NCBI GenBank assembly: GCA_022764085.1
Contig: JALERP010000003.1
Coordinates: 1-32,783, forward strand
Length of the DNA stretch: 32,783 bases
Direction: 5' to 3'
Origin: Prevotella sp.
Lineage (GTDB): Bacteria; Bacteroidota; Bacteroidia; Bacteroidales; Bacteroidaceae
Made by a program: the position numbers and the translations under genes
In this document: piece by piece, positions 15,682 through 23,693 of the stretch
Numbering within the stretch: position 1 is the first letter of the stretch
Layout: every line of letters starts with the position of its first letter
Notes under the pieces: model-generated
Database searches by the model: none
What the model was told of the DNA's origin: nothing
Seen by the model: the letters and a program-made list of their open reading frames with translations, nothing else

Positions 15682-17253
15682 ATGACAAACGAATATCAGA
15701 TTAGAGTGCTGCCTAATATTGCTTATTCAGCAGCCACTATTAGGGAATATGTTGCGCGTGAAAAGGGTATTGATGCCCGCACAATAACTGGTGTAAGAAT
15801 ACTAAAACGTAGTATCGACGCCCGTCATAATCCTGTGTATGTAAATCTCACTGTAAGAATTTTTATAGGCGAGGAGCCTCCCTCTACCGAATATGCCATC
15901 ATCCCATATTCCGATGTTTCGTCAGCACCTCGTGTAATTGTTGTTGGCGAAGGGCCTGGTGGACTATTCGCAGCTCTCAGACTTATTGAACACGGTCTTC
16001 GTCCTGTTATTATTGAACGTGGAAAGGATGTTCACGAGCGCAAGCGAGACCTTTCCAAGATTACAAAGACCCAGAAAGTTGACCCCGAAAGCAATTACTG
16101 TTACGGAGAGGGTGGGGCAGGAGCCTATTCCGACGGCAAGCTATACACCCGCAGCAAGAAGCGAGGCAATGTAGATAAAATTCTTAACGTCTTCTGCCAG
16201 CACGGTGCTTCGGTGGATATTCTAAGCGACGCTCATCCTCATATTGGTACCGACCGTCTGCCGCGTGTAATTGAGAATATGCGAAACACCATTTTAAAAT
16301 GTGGTGGCGAGGTTCACCACAAAACCCGCATGACAAGTCTCATGCTTGATGGCGATACCGTAGTGGGGGTCGAGGCTATCGGCGTTGAGAGTGGCGAGCA
16401 GAAAGTTTTCAGAGGGCCAGTGATTCTTGCCACAGGGCATTCAGCCCGAGATGTGTATCGTTATCTCGCCAATAGCGGCATAGAGACAGAGGCTAAGGGA
16501 CTTGCCGTTGGTGTGCGTCTTGAGCATCCGTCGGAACTTATCGACCGAATACAGTATCACAACAAGCAGGGAAGGGGTAAGTATCTTCCTGCAGCTGAAT
16601 ATTCCTTTGTCACCCAAGTTGACGGACGTGGAGTTTATTCCTTCTGCATGTGTCCGGGCGGGTTCATCATTCCCGCAGCCACAAGTGCGAGGCAGATTGT
16701 TGTCAACGGCATGAGTCCCAGTAACCGTGGCGGTCAATGGTCAAACAGCGGTATGGTGGTTGAATTGCGTCCCGAGGATGTTGAAGGTGAGAGCCCGCTG
16801 AAGATGATGGATTTTCAGGAAAGGCTGGAGGCAGACAGTTGGCAACAGGGGAACATGAAGCAGACGGCACCATCGCAAAGAATGGCGGATTTTGTCAATG
16901 GCAAGCTCAGCTACGACCTTCCTCGCAGTTCGTACGCACCAGGACTGATATCTTCGCCTTTGCATTTCTGGTTGCCAGGACACGTATCCAAGCGTTTACG
17001 CGAAGGTTTCAAGTTTTTCGGGGCCAAGAGTCGTGGTTTCCTCACTAATGAAGCTGTAGTGATAGCAGCCGAAACACGCACGTCGTCACCTGTCAGGATT
17101 CTCCGCTCGCCTGATACACTAATGCATATTCGCATTCGTGGACTCTTCCCCTGTGGAGAGGGTGCAGGTTATGCAGGAGGTATTGTATCGGCAGGAGTTG
17201 ATGGAGAGCGATGTGCCGACAATTGTGCCGAATGGTTGGGAAAGGGAATCTAA
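15682..17253 (+). CDS. FAD-dependent oxidoreductase (COG2509-type)
   Basis: A 523-residue flavoprotein of the uncharacterised FAD-dependent dehydrogenase family. A ~80-residue N-terminal domain (EYQIRVLPNIA..., RILKRSIDARHNPVYVNL) precedes the dinucleotide fold RVIVVGEGPGGLFAALRLIE (GxGxxG at 89-94). Conserved family blocks follow: SNYCYGEGGAGAYSDGKLYT, FCMCPGGFIIPAATS, and the C-terminal FAD-binding FPCGEGAGYAGGIVSAGVDG. The substrate is unknown. The start is supported by the conserved N-terminus even though the promoter abuts it. The stop overlaps the convergent small gene by 4 nt. It is divergent from kdsA, but nothing shows a pathway link. Confidence 0.85.
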   Translation: MTNEYQIRVLPNIAYSAATIREYVAREKGIDARTITGVRILKRSIDARHNPVYVNLTVRIFIGEEPPSTEYAIIPYSDVSSAPRVIVVGEGPGGLFAALRLIEHGLRPVIIERGKDVHERKRDLSKITKTQKVDPESNYCYGEGGAGAYSDGKLYTRSKKRGNVDKILNVFCQHGASVDILSDAHPHIGTDRLPRVIENMRNTILKCGGEVHHKTRMTSLMLDGDTVVGVEAIGVESGEQKVFRGPVILATGHSARDVYRYLANSGIETEAKGLAVGVRLEHPSELIDRIQYHNKQGRGKYLPAAEYSFVTQVDGRGVYSFCMCPGGFIIPAATSARQIVVNGMSPSNRGGQWSNSGMVVELRPEDVEGESPLKMMDFQERLEADSWQQGNMKQTAPSQRMADFVNGKLSYDLPRSSYAPGLISSPLHFWLPGHVSKRLREGFKFFGAKSRGFLTNEAVVIAAETRTSSPVRILRSPDTLMHIRIRGLFPCGEGAGYAGGIVSAGVDGERCADNCAEWLGKGI

Positions 17254-17606
17254 TAATCGTCAAACAGGTTTAGAGACAGGTCTGGAGTGTATTTTCTCAG
17301 CTCTTCTTCTCCCTTTCTCTCTTCTTCCGAATTATTGCTATTGAAGTCTATGGCAAGTTGTCGGGCTTGAACTGAGTTTGGATTTAGCTTGTATATACCC
17401 CAAGCGGTATTGCAGGCAATTGACTGAGGAAACTTGGAGTTGCGCTTAAGAAACTGCTGCACATACTTGTGGATTTCCTTGAAGTCGGGCTTATTAAATA
17501 GCGTACAGTTAATATTGTACAACTGCATGGCTATCTTTTTCACTGTCATTCCGCGTTGTCCCGCCTTTGCAAGAATGGAAATAATCTGCTTGTCGTATGT
17601 AGTCAT
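17250..17606 (-). CDS. Small winged-helix-like protein, unknown function
   Basis: A 118-residue protein, start MTTYDKQIISILAKAGQRGM. The first ~45 residues (ISILAKAGQRGMTVKKIAMQLYN) read like a helix-turn-helix, followed by a Lys-rich part (KEIHKYVQQFLKRNSKFPQS) and an acidic tail ending LFDDY. This suggests a small DNA-binding protein, without a named family. A longer in-frame opening to 17867 is rejected: its upstream part overlaps the neighbouring gene in another frame and crosses a terminator. No promoter is seen between that terminator and the ATG, so expression may depend on read-through from the gene at 17689. Confidence 0.65.
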   Translation of the reverse strand: MTTYDKQIISILAKAGQRGMTVKKIAMQLYNINCTLFNKPDFKEIHKYVQQFLKRNSKFPQSIACNTAWGIYKLNPNSVQARQLAIDFNSNNSEEERKGEEELRKYTPDLSLNLFDDY

Positions 17607-17615
17607 TAGGTAATA

Positions 17616-17668
17616 ATAGAAAAAAAATATACAAAGGAAGGCCAGCTTATTAGCCAGCCTTCCTTTGT
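17616..17668 (-). terminator. Rho-independent terminator after the 17689-18003 gene
   Basis: Perfect 12-nt arms (17631-17642 and 17657-17668, ACAAAGGAAGGC and its complement) surround a 14-nt loop that can pair further. On the minus strand the stem is followed by ATATTTTTTTCTATT. It lies between two co-oriented genes, just 25 nt before the ATG of the next one, so partial read-through could act as attenuation. Confidence 0.85.
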
Positions 17669-17688
17669 ATTTGCTAATTTTGCCAGCT

Positions 17689-18003
17689 TTATACGAGGGC
17701 AACCTTACCTTCTGCTGTTGTAATCTTTCCTTCTTTGAAAAGCCAGCCCATACCGAGCAGAGTCTCTTCCTCAGAAATCTTTGCAGCCTTGGCAATCTCC
17801 TTAATGGTGAGAGCCTTCTCAGCTGTAGCAAGTGCCTGATAAACATCACCTGCCTTGAAACCAACATTCTCAGCGTTATAATCTACTGTTGTGGCTACTG
17901 CTGCCTTAGTTGAGCAAGATGTTGTCTTCTTGCAAGTTGTCTTCTTAGCGGCTGTAGTCTTCTTAGCTGCTGTCTCTTTTGTTGTTGTTTTCTTTTCTGC
18001 CAT
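17689..18003 (-). CDS. Histone-like basic tail plus winged-helix (DUF2582-like) protein
   Basis: A 104-residue protein. The first ~35 residues are almost entirely Lys, Thr and Ala with two Cys (MAEKKTTTKETAAKKTTAAK...), ten Lys in 33 positions, resembling histone H1/Hc-type tails. Residues ~42-104 form a compact winged helix (VGFKAGDVYQALATAEKALT, KEIAKAAKISEEETLLGMGW, LFKEGKI), like the DUF2582 family. The combination suggests a small nucleoid or DNA-binding protein. ATG at 18003 is chosen over the in-frame TTG at 18012. It has its own promoter (-7 at 18070-18063) and a strong terminator, so it is probably a single-gene, well-expressed unit. Confidence 0.8.
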   Translation of the reverse strand: MAEKKTTTKETAAKKTTAAKKTTCKKTTSCSTKAAVATTVDYNAENVGFKAGDVYQALATAEKALTIKEIAKAAKISEEETLLGMGWLFKEGKITTAEGKVALV

Positions 18004-18062
18004 AATTTTCAAAATTTTATATTCTCTCGTTTAATTTTAGAGTATTTTCTAATATCGCGCTG

Positions 18063-18070
18063 CAAAATTA
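18063..18070 (-). promoter_or_regulatory. -7 element of the histone-like gene
   Basis: TAATTTTG on the minus strand, 59 nt upstream of the ATG. A TTG at 18093-18091, 20 nt further up, could be the -33 box. Confidence 0.55.
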
Positions 18071-18124
18071 GTCATTTTTTTATTTTTGCACAAGATTTTG
18101 TGACAAATTCTATTTTCTTATGTA

Positions 18125-19885
18125 CTATTCTTGACGTAGGTCAACCTTAAGTTGCAGTTCTTCAAGCTGTTTCGGGTCAAGTTCGCCTGGGGCGTCAAGC
18201 ATAACATCACGCCCACTGTTGTTCTTAGGGAATGCTATGCAATCGCGGATACTGTCGAGTCCGGCCATAATGCTCACGAAGCGGTCGAGACCAAAGGCAA
18301 GACCTGCATGGGGTGGGGCACCATACTTGAAGGCATTGATAAGGAAACCAAACTGTGCCATTGCTCTTTCCGGGGTGAAACCGAGAATGTTGAACATCTT
18401 CTCCTGAAGTTTACCATCGTGGATACGAAGACTTCCGCCACCCACCTCTATTCCGTTGCAAACAAAGTCGTATGCCATGGCGCGCACCTGTTCGGGATGC
18501 TCGTCAAGCAATGGAATGTCATCGGGATTGGGTAACGTAAACGGATGGTGGGTTGCCATAAGACGCTCTTCCTCGTCGCTCCACTCGAAGAGCGGGAAGT
18601 CAACAATCCACAGACATTCAAACTTGTCCTTGTCCCTAAGTCCAAGTCGGTCGCCCATCTCCAAGCGCAAAGTGCATAGCTGGGTGCGGGTCTTGTTGGC
18701 CTTTTCACCACTGAGTATGAGCACAAGGTCACCGTCCTTGGCTCCCATCTTCTCCTTCACCTTAAGCAGTACGTCCTCGCCATAGAACTTGTCAACACTG
18801 GACTTAATCGTGCCGTCCTCGTTAAACTTGACATAAACAAGTCCCTTGGCTCCCACCTGTGGGCGTTTCACGAAGTCTGTCAGCTGGTCAAGCTGCTTAC
18901 GTGTGTAGTTGGCGCATCCGGGAACACATATACCGCCGATGTATTCAGCCTGGTCGAACACGGCGAACGCCCCAGTCTTCAATACATCCATAAGTTCCAC
19001 AAATTCCATGCCAAAGCGCAAGTCAGGCTTGTCACTACCAAAACGGCGCATGGCCTCGTGCCATGTCATCTGCTGAAGTTTGGCAGGCAAATCAACTCCT
19101 CTGACCTCCTTAAACAGGTGGCGAGCCATATCCTCAAACAAGCATATGACATCCTCCTGGTCAACGAAGCTCATCTCGCAGTCAATCTGAGTAAATTCTG
19201 GCTGACGGTCGGCTCTGAGGTCTTCGTCACGGAAACACTTTGCAATTTGGAAATAACGGTCGAAACCGCTCACCATCAGCAATTGCTTAAGAGTCTGCGG
19301 ACTTTGTGGCAAGGCATAGAACTGTCCGGGGTTCATACGTGAAGGCACTACAAAATCGCGTGCTCCCTCTGGGGTTGAGCCTATGAGAATGGGGGTTTCC
19401 ACCTCTATGAAATCCTTTGAGTCGAGGAAGTTTCTGATAAGGATGGTCATGCGGTGGCGCAGTTCAAGATTCTTGCGCACAGCATTGCGGCGAAGGTCGA
19501 GATAACGGTATTTCATACGAATATCATCACCTCCGTCAGTATTGTCCTCAATGGTGAACGGAGGCGTGATGCTCTCACTGAGAATATTGAGTTTTGATGC
19601 AATTATCTCGATTTCACCTGTCGGCAGGTTTTTGTTTTTGCTCTCACGCTCGTTCACTGTACCTTCCACCTGTATGCAGAATTCACGTCCGAGTTTGTTG
19701 GCACGGTCACACAGCTCCTTATCTACAGCCTCGTTGAACACCAACTGTGTGATGCCATATCTGTCGCGAAGGTCAACAAAGGTCATGCCTCCCATCTTAC
19801 GTGTGCGCTGCACCCATCCGGCAAGTGTAACCACCTCTCCGGCATTGGAGAGTCTAAGCTCTCCGCAAGTTTTGCTTCTATACAT
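18125..19885 (-). CDS. aspS: Aspartyl-tRNA synthetase
   Basis: A 586-residue bacterial-type class II synthetase charging tRNA-Asp. It has an N-terminal OB-fold anticodon-binding domain ([20 protein letters not shown]), class II motif 2 ([18 protein letters not shown]), the bacterial insertion domain in the middle (~290-420) and motif 3 near the end ([15 protein letters not shown]). The length is typical. It is 34 nt downstream of purC with no promoter between, so probably the last gene of a phoH-purC-aspS transcript. Confidence 0.97.
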   Translation of the reverse strand: MYRSKTCGELRLSNAGEVVTLAGWVQRTRKMGGMTFVDLRDRYGITQLVFNEAVDKELCDRANKLGREFCIQVEGTVNERESKNKNLPTGEIEIIASKLNILSESITPPFTIEDNTDGGDDIRMKYRYLDLRRNAVRKNLELRHRMTILIRNFLDSKDFIEVETPILIGSTPEGARDFVVPSRMNPGQFYALPQSPQTLKQLLMVSGFDRYFQIAKCFRDEDLRADRQPEFTQIDCEMSFVDQEDVICLFEDMARHLFKEVRGVDLPAKLQQMTWHEAMRRFGSDKPDLRFGMEFVELMDVLKTGAFAVFDQAEYIGGICVPGCANYTRKQLDQLTDFVKRPQVGAKGLVYVKFNEDGTIKSSVDKFYGEDVLLKVKEKMGAKDGDLVLILSGEKANKTRTQLCTLRLEMGDRLGLRDKDKFECLWIVDFPLFEWSDEEERLMATHHPFTLPNPDDIPLLDEHPEQVRAMAYDFVCNGIEVGGGSLRIHDGKLQEKMFNILGFTPERAMAQFGFLINAFKYGAPPHAGLAFGLDRFVSIMAGLDSIRDCIAFPKNNSGRDVMLDAPGELDPKQLEELQLKVDLRQE

Positions 19886-19919
19886 CTTTATTAAATTATT
19901 AAAAACAGGAATGAAGTAT

Positions 19920-20864
19920 TCATTTCTTTAGCCACTCTGCTACGTTCTTCTCTATTCTGGCAGCTATGTCTCCGTCTTCGGCGGCCTTGTCAAATTTCTC
20001 ACCTGTGATATGTTCATATAGCTCGATGTAGCGGTCGCTGACGCTCTCGGCATAATCGTCAGTGATTTCAGGCATAGTCTGACCTGGCTCGTTCATGAAG
20101 TCGTGCTCAATCAACCACTGGCGCACAAACTCTTTTGAAAGCTGCTTCTGCGGTTCGCCCTTGGCAAGTTTCTCCTCGTAACCTTCTGCATAAAAATAGC
20201 GGCTTGAGTCGGGGGTGTGAATCTCGTCGATTAGATAAACCTGTCCGTCGCGCTTGCCAAACTCGTATTTGGTGTCAACCAGAATAAGACCGCGCTTTGC
20301 GGCAATCTCCTGCCCGCGTGCAAAGAGTTTGCGGGTGTATTCCTCCATCTTCTCGTAGTCTTCCTTGCCGACGATGCCCTGTGCAATGATTTCCTCCTTT
20401 GAGATATTCATGTCGTGACCCTCGTCAGCCTTGGTGGTGGGAGTGATGATAGGCTCGGGGAAACGTTCGTTCTCCTTCATGCCGTCGGGCAGGGGCACAC
20501 CGCATATCTCGCGGCATCCGTTCTTGTATTCGCGCCATGCCGAACCGGTCAGAATAGAGCGGATAATCATCTCAACGCGGAATCCCTCGCACTTGAGACC
20601 TACGGTAACCATAGGGTCGGGAGTGGCAAGTTTCCAGTTTGGACAAATGTCACTTGTTGCGTCAAGGAACTTGGCGGCAATCTGGTTGAGCACTTGTCCC
20701 TTGAAAGGAATGCCTTTGGGCAGAATAACGTCGAAGGCGGATATTCTGTCGGTGGCAACCATAACCATAAGGTCGTCATTGATGTCATACACGTCGCGCA
20801 CCTTTCCGTGGTACACGCTTTTCTGTCCTTCAAAATTGAAGTCAGTTCTTGTTAATGCTTTCAT
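19920..20864 (-). CDS. purC: SAICAR synthetase (phosphoribosylaminoimidazolesuccinocarboxamide synthase)
   Basis: A 314-residue PurC, which ligates aspartate to CAIR in purine synthesis using ATP. Recognisable blocks are [41 protein letters not shown], and the C-terminal [20 protein letters not shown] with the acidic metal-binding residues. This is the longer (~300-residue) form rather than the ~240-residue E. coli type. It sits 12 nt after phoH and 34 nt before aspS. Aspartate is a substrate of both PurC and AspS, the only metabolic link in the cluster. Confidence 0.96.
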   Translation of the reverse strand: MKALTRTDFNFEGQKSVYHGKVRDVYDINDDLMVMVATDRISAFDVILPKGIPFKGQVLNQIAAKFLDATSDICPNWKLATPDPMVTVGLKCEGFRVEMIIRSILTGSAWREYKNGCREICGVPLPDGMKENERFPEPIITPTTKADEGHDMNISKEEIIAQGIVGKEDYEKMEEYTRKLFARGQEIAAKRGLILVDTKYEFGKRDGQVYLIDEIHTPDSSRYFYAEGYEEKLAKGEPQKQLSKEFVRQWLIEHDFMNEPGQTMPEITDDYAESVSDRYIELYEHITGEKFDKAAEDGDIAARIEKNVAEWLKK

Positions 20865-20876
20865 TTTGCTGTAATA

Positions 20877-21821
20877 TTAAATGTTCTTGCTTTCGTTTTT
20901 CTCGTATGCGTTTACTATACGGGTTACGAGTTTGTGCCTGACGATGTCCTTTTGTCCCAGTTCCACAACACCGATACCCTCGATGTCACGCAGTATTTCC
21001 AAAGCCTCCTTCAGACCGCTTTTGGTGTGCGATGGCAGGTCGATCTGTGTCATGTCGCCAGTGATAATCATCTTGGAGTTCCATCCCATACGTGTCAGGA
21101 ACATCCTGAGTTGTGCGCAGGTGGTGTTCTGTGCCTCGTCAAGTATCACAACAGCATCGCTGAGTGTCCGGCCTCGCATAAAGGCAAGCGGCGCTATCTG
21201 TATCACATGCTTCTCCATCAGGTCCTGCAGTTTGGCGGCAGGCAACATATCTTCAAGTGCGTCGTATAGCGGTTGCAGATAAGGATCAATTTTCTCCTTC
21301 ATGTCTCCTGGCAAAAAACCGAGTTTCTCGCCTGCCTCAACCGCAGGTCGGCTAAGGATGATTTTCTTTATGGTTTTTTCCTTGAGAGCCTTCACGGCGA
21401 GAGCTATGCTGAGATAGGTCTTTCCCGTGCCTGCTGGACCTACCGCAAACACCATATCGTTGCGACAGAATGCTTCTACCAATTGCTGTTGCCTGTCGCT
21501 GCGCGGCTTCACCGGCTTACCCGACATAGTATAAACAACAACCCCGTCGGGCATCTCGTCGGTAGTCTTCTTGCCTTTCACTATTTCCAGTATGTCCTCT
21601 TCTGAAATACGGTTGAATTTCAGCACATGCTTTCTCATTGTCTCAATGTTTTCCTCGAAGGCGCACATCTGCTCCTCATCACCCAAAACACGTATGACAT
21701 TGTCTCTGGCAACAATCCTCAGTTTAGGAAACAATGCCCTTATCATCTGCAGGTGGTTATTGCCGGCTCCGTAAAGCAACACCGGGTCGATGTCCTCAAG
21801 TACGATATGTTTCTCTATCAA
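20877..21821 (-). CDS. PhoH-family ATPase, probable TTG start
   Basis: A 314-residue PhoH/PhoL-type protein, an RNA-associated P-loop ATPase. It shows Walker A GPAGTGKT (128-135), Walker B VVILDEAQN and family segments RPAVEAGEKLGFLPGD and TGDMTQIDLP. No ATG is available in frame before residue 25. I place the start at TTG 21821, giving (M)IEKHIVLEDIDPV, the usual beginning in Bacteroidales as I recall it. The longer frame starts at another TTG (21866) that lies inside the -7 box. First gene of a probable phoH-purC-aspS operon. Confidence 0.9.
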   Translation of the reverse strand: MIEKHIVLEDIDPVLLYGAGNNHLQMIRALFPKLRIVARDNVIRVLGDEEQMCAFEENIETMRKHVLKFNRISEEDILEIVKGKKTTDEMPDGVVVYTMSGKPVKPRSDRQQQLVEAFCRNDMVFAVGPAGTGKTYLSIALAVKALKEKTIKKIILSRPAVEAGEKLGFLPGDMKEKIDPYLQPLYDALEDMLPAAKLQDLMEKHVIQIAPLAFMRGRTLSDAVVILDEAQNTTCAQLRMFLTRMGWNSKMIITGDMTQIDLPSHTKSGLKEALEILRDIEGIGVVELGQKDIVRHKLVTRIVNAYEKNESKNI

Positions 21822-21863
21822 TTTTTCTTTCAGTTTTATTATTGTTGTTTTATAAATTTGGTG

Positions 21864-21894
21864 CAAAATTACATCAAATCAGTCTAACTACAAA
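21864..21894 (-). promoter_or_regulatory. phoH promoter (-33 and -7)
   Basis: On the minus strand, TTTG at 21894-21891, a 19-nt spacer and TAATTTTG at 21871-21864. It fixes the transcription start near 21858 and so rules out translation from 21866. Confidence 0.8.
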
Positions 21895-21909
21895 ATTTTT
21901 CAGCTAATT

Positions 21910-21943
21910 TTTGTCGTTTTCTTGGGAAAAAGAAGTACCTTTG
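21910..21943 (+). promoter_or_regulatory. Promoter of the DUF5715 gene
   Basis: TACCTTTG at 21936-21943, 18 nt before the ATG at 21962. TTTG at 21910-21913 may be the -33 box, with a slightly long 22-nt spacer. Confidence 0.6.
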
Positions 21944-21961
21944 CAGCAAAAAAGCGATAAA

Positions 21962-22753
21962 ATGAAGATTACCAAGAACAGATACTTGTTGGGATTCACC
22001 GCCACTGTAACTTTCCTTGCTTTGACAAGATTGGTTTTTCCGGGTATAGCCAAGCCTCTCGGCAGTACAGCCAAAATTGCTGTCGAACATGATACAGCAC
22101 ACGTTGCAACAACCCCAGTGTCGGCAGGAGGAGCAAACACCAAGATGGCTACACGTTGGTATAAATCTGACGGAAGTCTTGTGAAAAACAGAATATTCAG
22201 TGTTCCCTCTTTCAAGAATACCTTCCCCGACAGTAACAGTGTACAAATGGTTGCAGCCCGAAAATATGGCGTTTCGCCTGTTATGGATAGGAACGAAGCC
22301 GAGATGCGCGTTAAGGAACTTGTCTATGTGGGTGCGAATCCGTTTTTCCATGTTGACAAGCTCAACAACAGCATTCCATATCTTGTTCCACGTGCCTCTA
22401 TCCTGTTGCAGGATATTGGCAGGGCTTTCTATGACTCGCTAACAATCAAGGGCATTCCACTTCACAAGTTAATTGTAACGAGTGTGCTGCGCACGAAGGA
22501 CGATGTACAGAAACTACGCAACCGCAACCAAAATGCCACAGAAAACAGTTGCCATTTGTATGGAACTACTTTCGACCTTTGTTATAATAGGTACATAACA
22601 GTGGAAGACCCCGAAGGCCCTGCCCGTCGCGCCGTACGTAACGACACTTTGAAATGGGTGCTCTCCGAGGTCCTCCGCGATTTTCGTCAGCAAGAACGCT
22701 GCTACATAAAATATGAGGTGAAGCAAGGTTGCTTCCATATCACAGTCAATTGA
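21962..22753 (+). CDS. DUF5715-like membrane-anchored protein with M15-peptidase-like motif
   Basis: A 263-residue protein with an N-terminal membrane/signal segment (YLLGFTATVTFLALTRLVF). The C-terminal half carries SCHLYGTTFD (196-205), matching the SxHxxGxxxD zinc motif of M15/VanY-type D,D-peptidases, preceded by a VTSVLRTKDDVQKL stretch. It ends with E252 and H259 in YEVKQGCFHITV, where VanY-type enzymes have Glu and the third zinc ligand. I infer a periplasmic peptidoglycan D,D- or L,D-peptidase. The family as I recall it is DUF5715, of unknown function. The start is the ATG 18 nt after the -7 box; the longer frame (21911) overlaps the promoter. Confidence 0.75.
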   Translation: MKITKNRYLLGFTATVTFLALTRLVFPGIAKPLGSTAKIAVEHDTAHVATTPVSAGGANTKMATRWYKSDGSLVKNRIFSVPSFKNTFPDSNSVQMVAARKYGVSPVMDRNEAEMRVKELVYVGANPFFHVDKLNNSIPYLVPRASILLQDIGRAFYDSLTIKGIPLHKLIVTSVLRTKDDVQKLRNRNQNATENSCHLYGTTFDLCYNRYITVEDPEGPARRAVRNDTLKWVLSEVLRDFRQQERCYIKYEVKQGCFHITVN

Positions 22754-22757
22754 CACG

Positions 22758-23549
22758 CTAATCATCCGGGTCAAGTATCTCGAGCCCTTCCGGGTCATCC
22801 TCGTCCTCACTTATCGTGAAGGTAGTGCGATAGTTGTCTTCGGTGATGTCATCATCATTGAAATCTGTCGGTTCCTCAAACTCAATATCGTCCTCGTCGG
22901 GCTTGTTGAATGTGTCCTCAGGTATCTCGTCCTCATCGTGGGTCTGCAATTGCAGACGGAGTTTCTCCTGCTGCGGCTTCACCTTTACAAAAATGGCCTC
23001 TGTCCATGTGCCTTTGGGCACCTCAAGCACCTCGTAACCGTCATTTACCTTCTTGTCGTACATTCCGCCCGGCTTGTGAAGTCGGTTGGTGGGCAGTGTC
23101 GTGGTGGATATGTCGAAGCCGTTTTCGATTATGTCCCTAACACTCTGTGACAGCGAATCCCATCCGCCGCCAAAATTGCGTCCAAGCACCTCACACAGCT
23201 TGGCTGCAGAGATATGGGTGATGTTTTCATAACTAAGGTCTGAAACCCTGGCTATGGGTCTTTTCTTAATTGCCCAGACAAGTTTGTTCTTCTCATCGAA
23301 TGTTATGATGGTTATCTTGTATCCCATCTTTTCATACTTACTCTTAAGAAGAGCGGCATCATCCTTTAACTCTTCCAACAGGAAAGCCGTTTTGATGATT
23401 TCTGCGTATTTCTTCAAGCTCTCCTTTGCCTCAGGATCTTTTTCTATGCCGTCCACCATACGGAAGATGTCGTTTTCCTGTATATCCCAGACATTGCTTT
23501 TAGTAAGTGTTTTCAAACTTACTGCCTTTTTGTTTCCTTCTTGTTTCAT
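22758..23549 (-). CDS. Conserved-looking hypothetical protein with acidic C-terminal tail
   Basis: A 263-residue soluble protein I do not recognise. Residues ~20-195 look folded (NVWDIQENDIFRMVDGIEKD, YEKMGYKITIITFDEKNKLV, AKLCEVLGRNFGGGWDSLSQ). The last ~65 residues are dominated by Asp and Glu (DEDEIPEDTF, DEDDIEFEEPTDFNDDDITE) and end EILDPDD. Such tails mimic nucleic acid or bind basic proteins, but that is inference. There is no signal peptide. Its promoter (-7 at 23594-23587) is divergent from that of rarA, and its 3' end converges on the DUF5715 gene 4 nt away. Confidence 0.7.
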   Translation of the reverse strand: MKQEGNKKAVSLKTLTKSNVWDIQENDIFRMVDGIEKDPEAKESLKKYAEIIKTAFLLEELKDDAALLKSKYEKMGYKITIITFDEKNKLVWAIKKRPIARVSDLSYENITHISAAKLCEVLGRNFGGGWDSLSQSVRDIIENGFDISTTTLPTNRLHKPGGMYDKKVNDGYEVLEVPKGTWTEAIFVKVKPQQEKLRLQLQTHDEDEIPEDTFNKPDEDDIEFEEPTDFNDDDITEDNYRTTFTISEDEDDPEGLEILDPDD

Positions 23550-23586
23550 TTATCTATTTATTCTAATTTCTGTTGATTTCAGGGTG

Positions 23587-23617
23587 CAAATGTAAGTACT
23601 TTATTTTATTTAACCAA
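23587..23617 (-). promoter_or_regulatory. Promoter of the acidic-tail protein gene
   Basis: On the minus strand, TTG at 23617-23615, a 20-nt spacer and TACATTTG at 23594-23587, 37 nt before the ATG. Confidence 0.6.
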
Positions 23618-23633
23618 GATTTTATGAGATTTT

Positions 23634-23665
23634 TTTGGTCGTTAGGCATAAAAATATTACTTTTG
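23634..23665 (+). promoter_or_regulatory. rarA promoter (-33 and -7)
   Basis: TTTG at 23634-23637, a 20-nt spacer and TACTTTTG at 23658-23665, 28 nt before the rarA ATG. Confidence 0.75.
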
Positions 23666-23693
23666 CACTTGAAAACGATAAAAAAACAGCTTT

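Noticed and set aside
17607..17867. N-terminal extension of the 17250-17606 protein
   Set aside because: It crosses a strong terminator and overlaps the histone-like gene in another frame.
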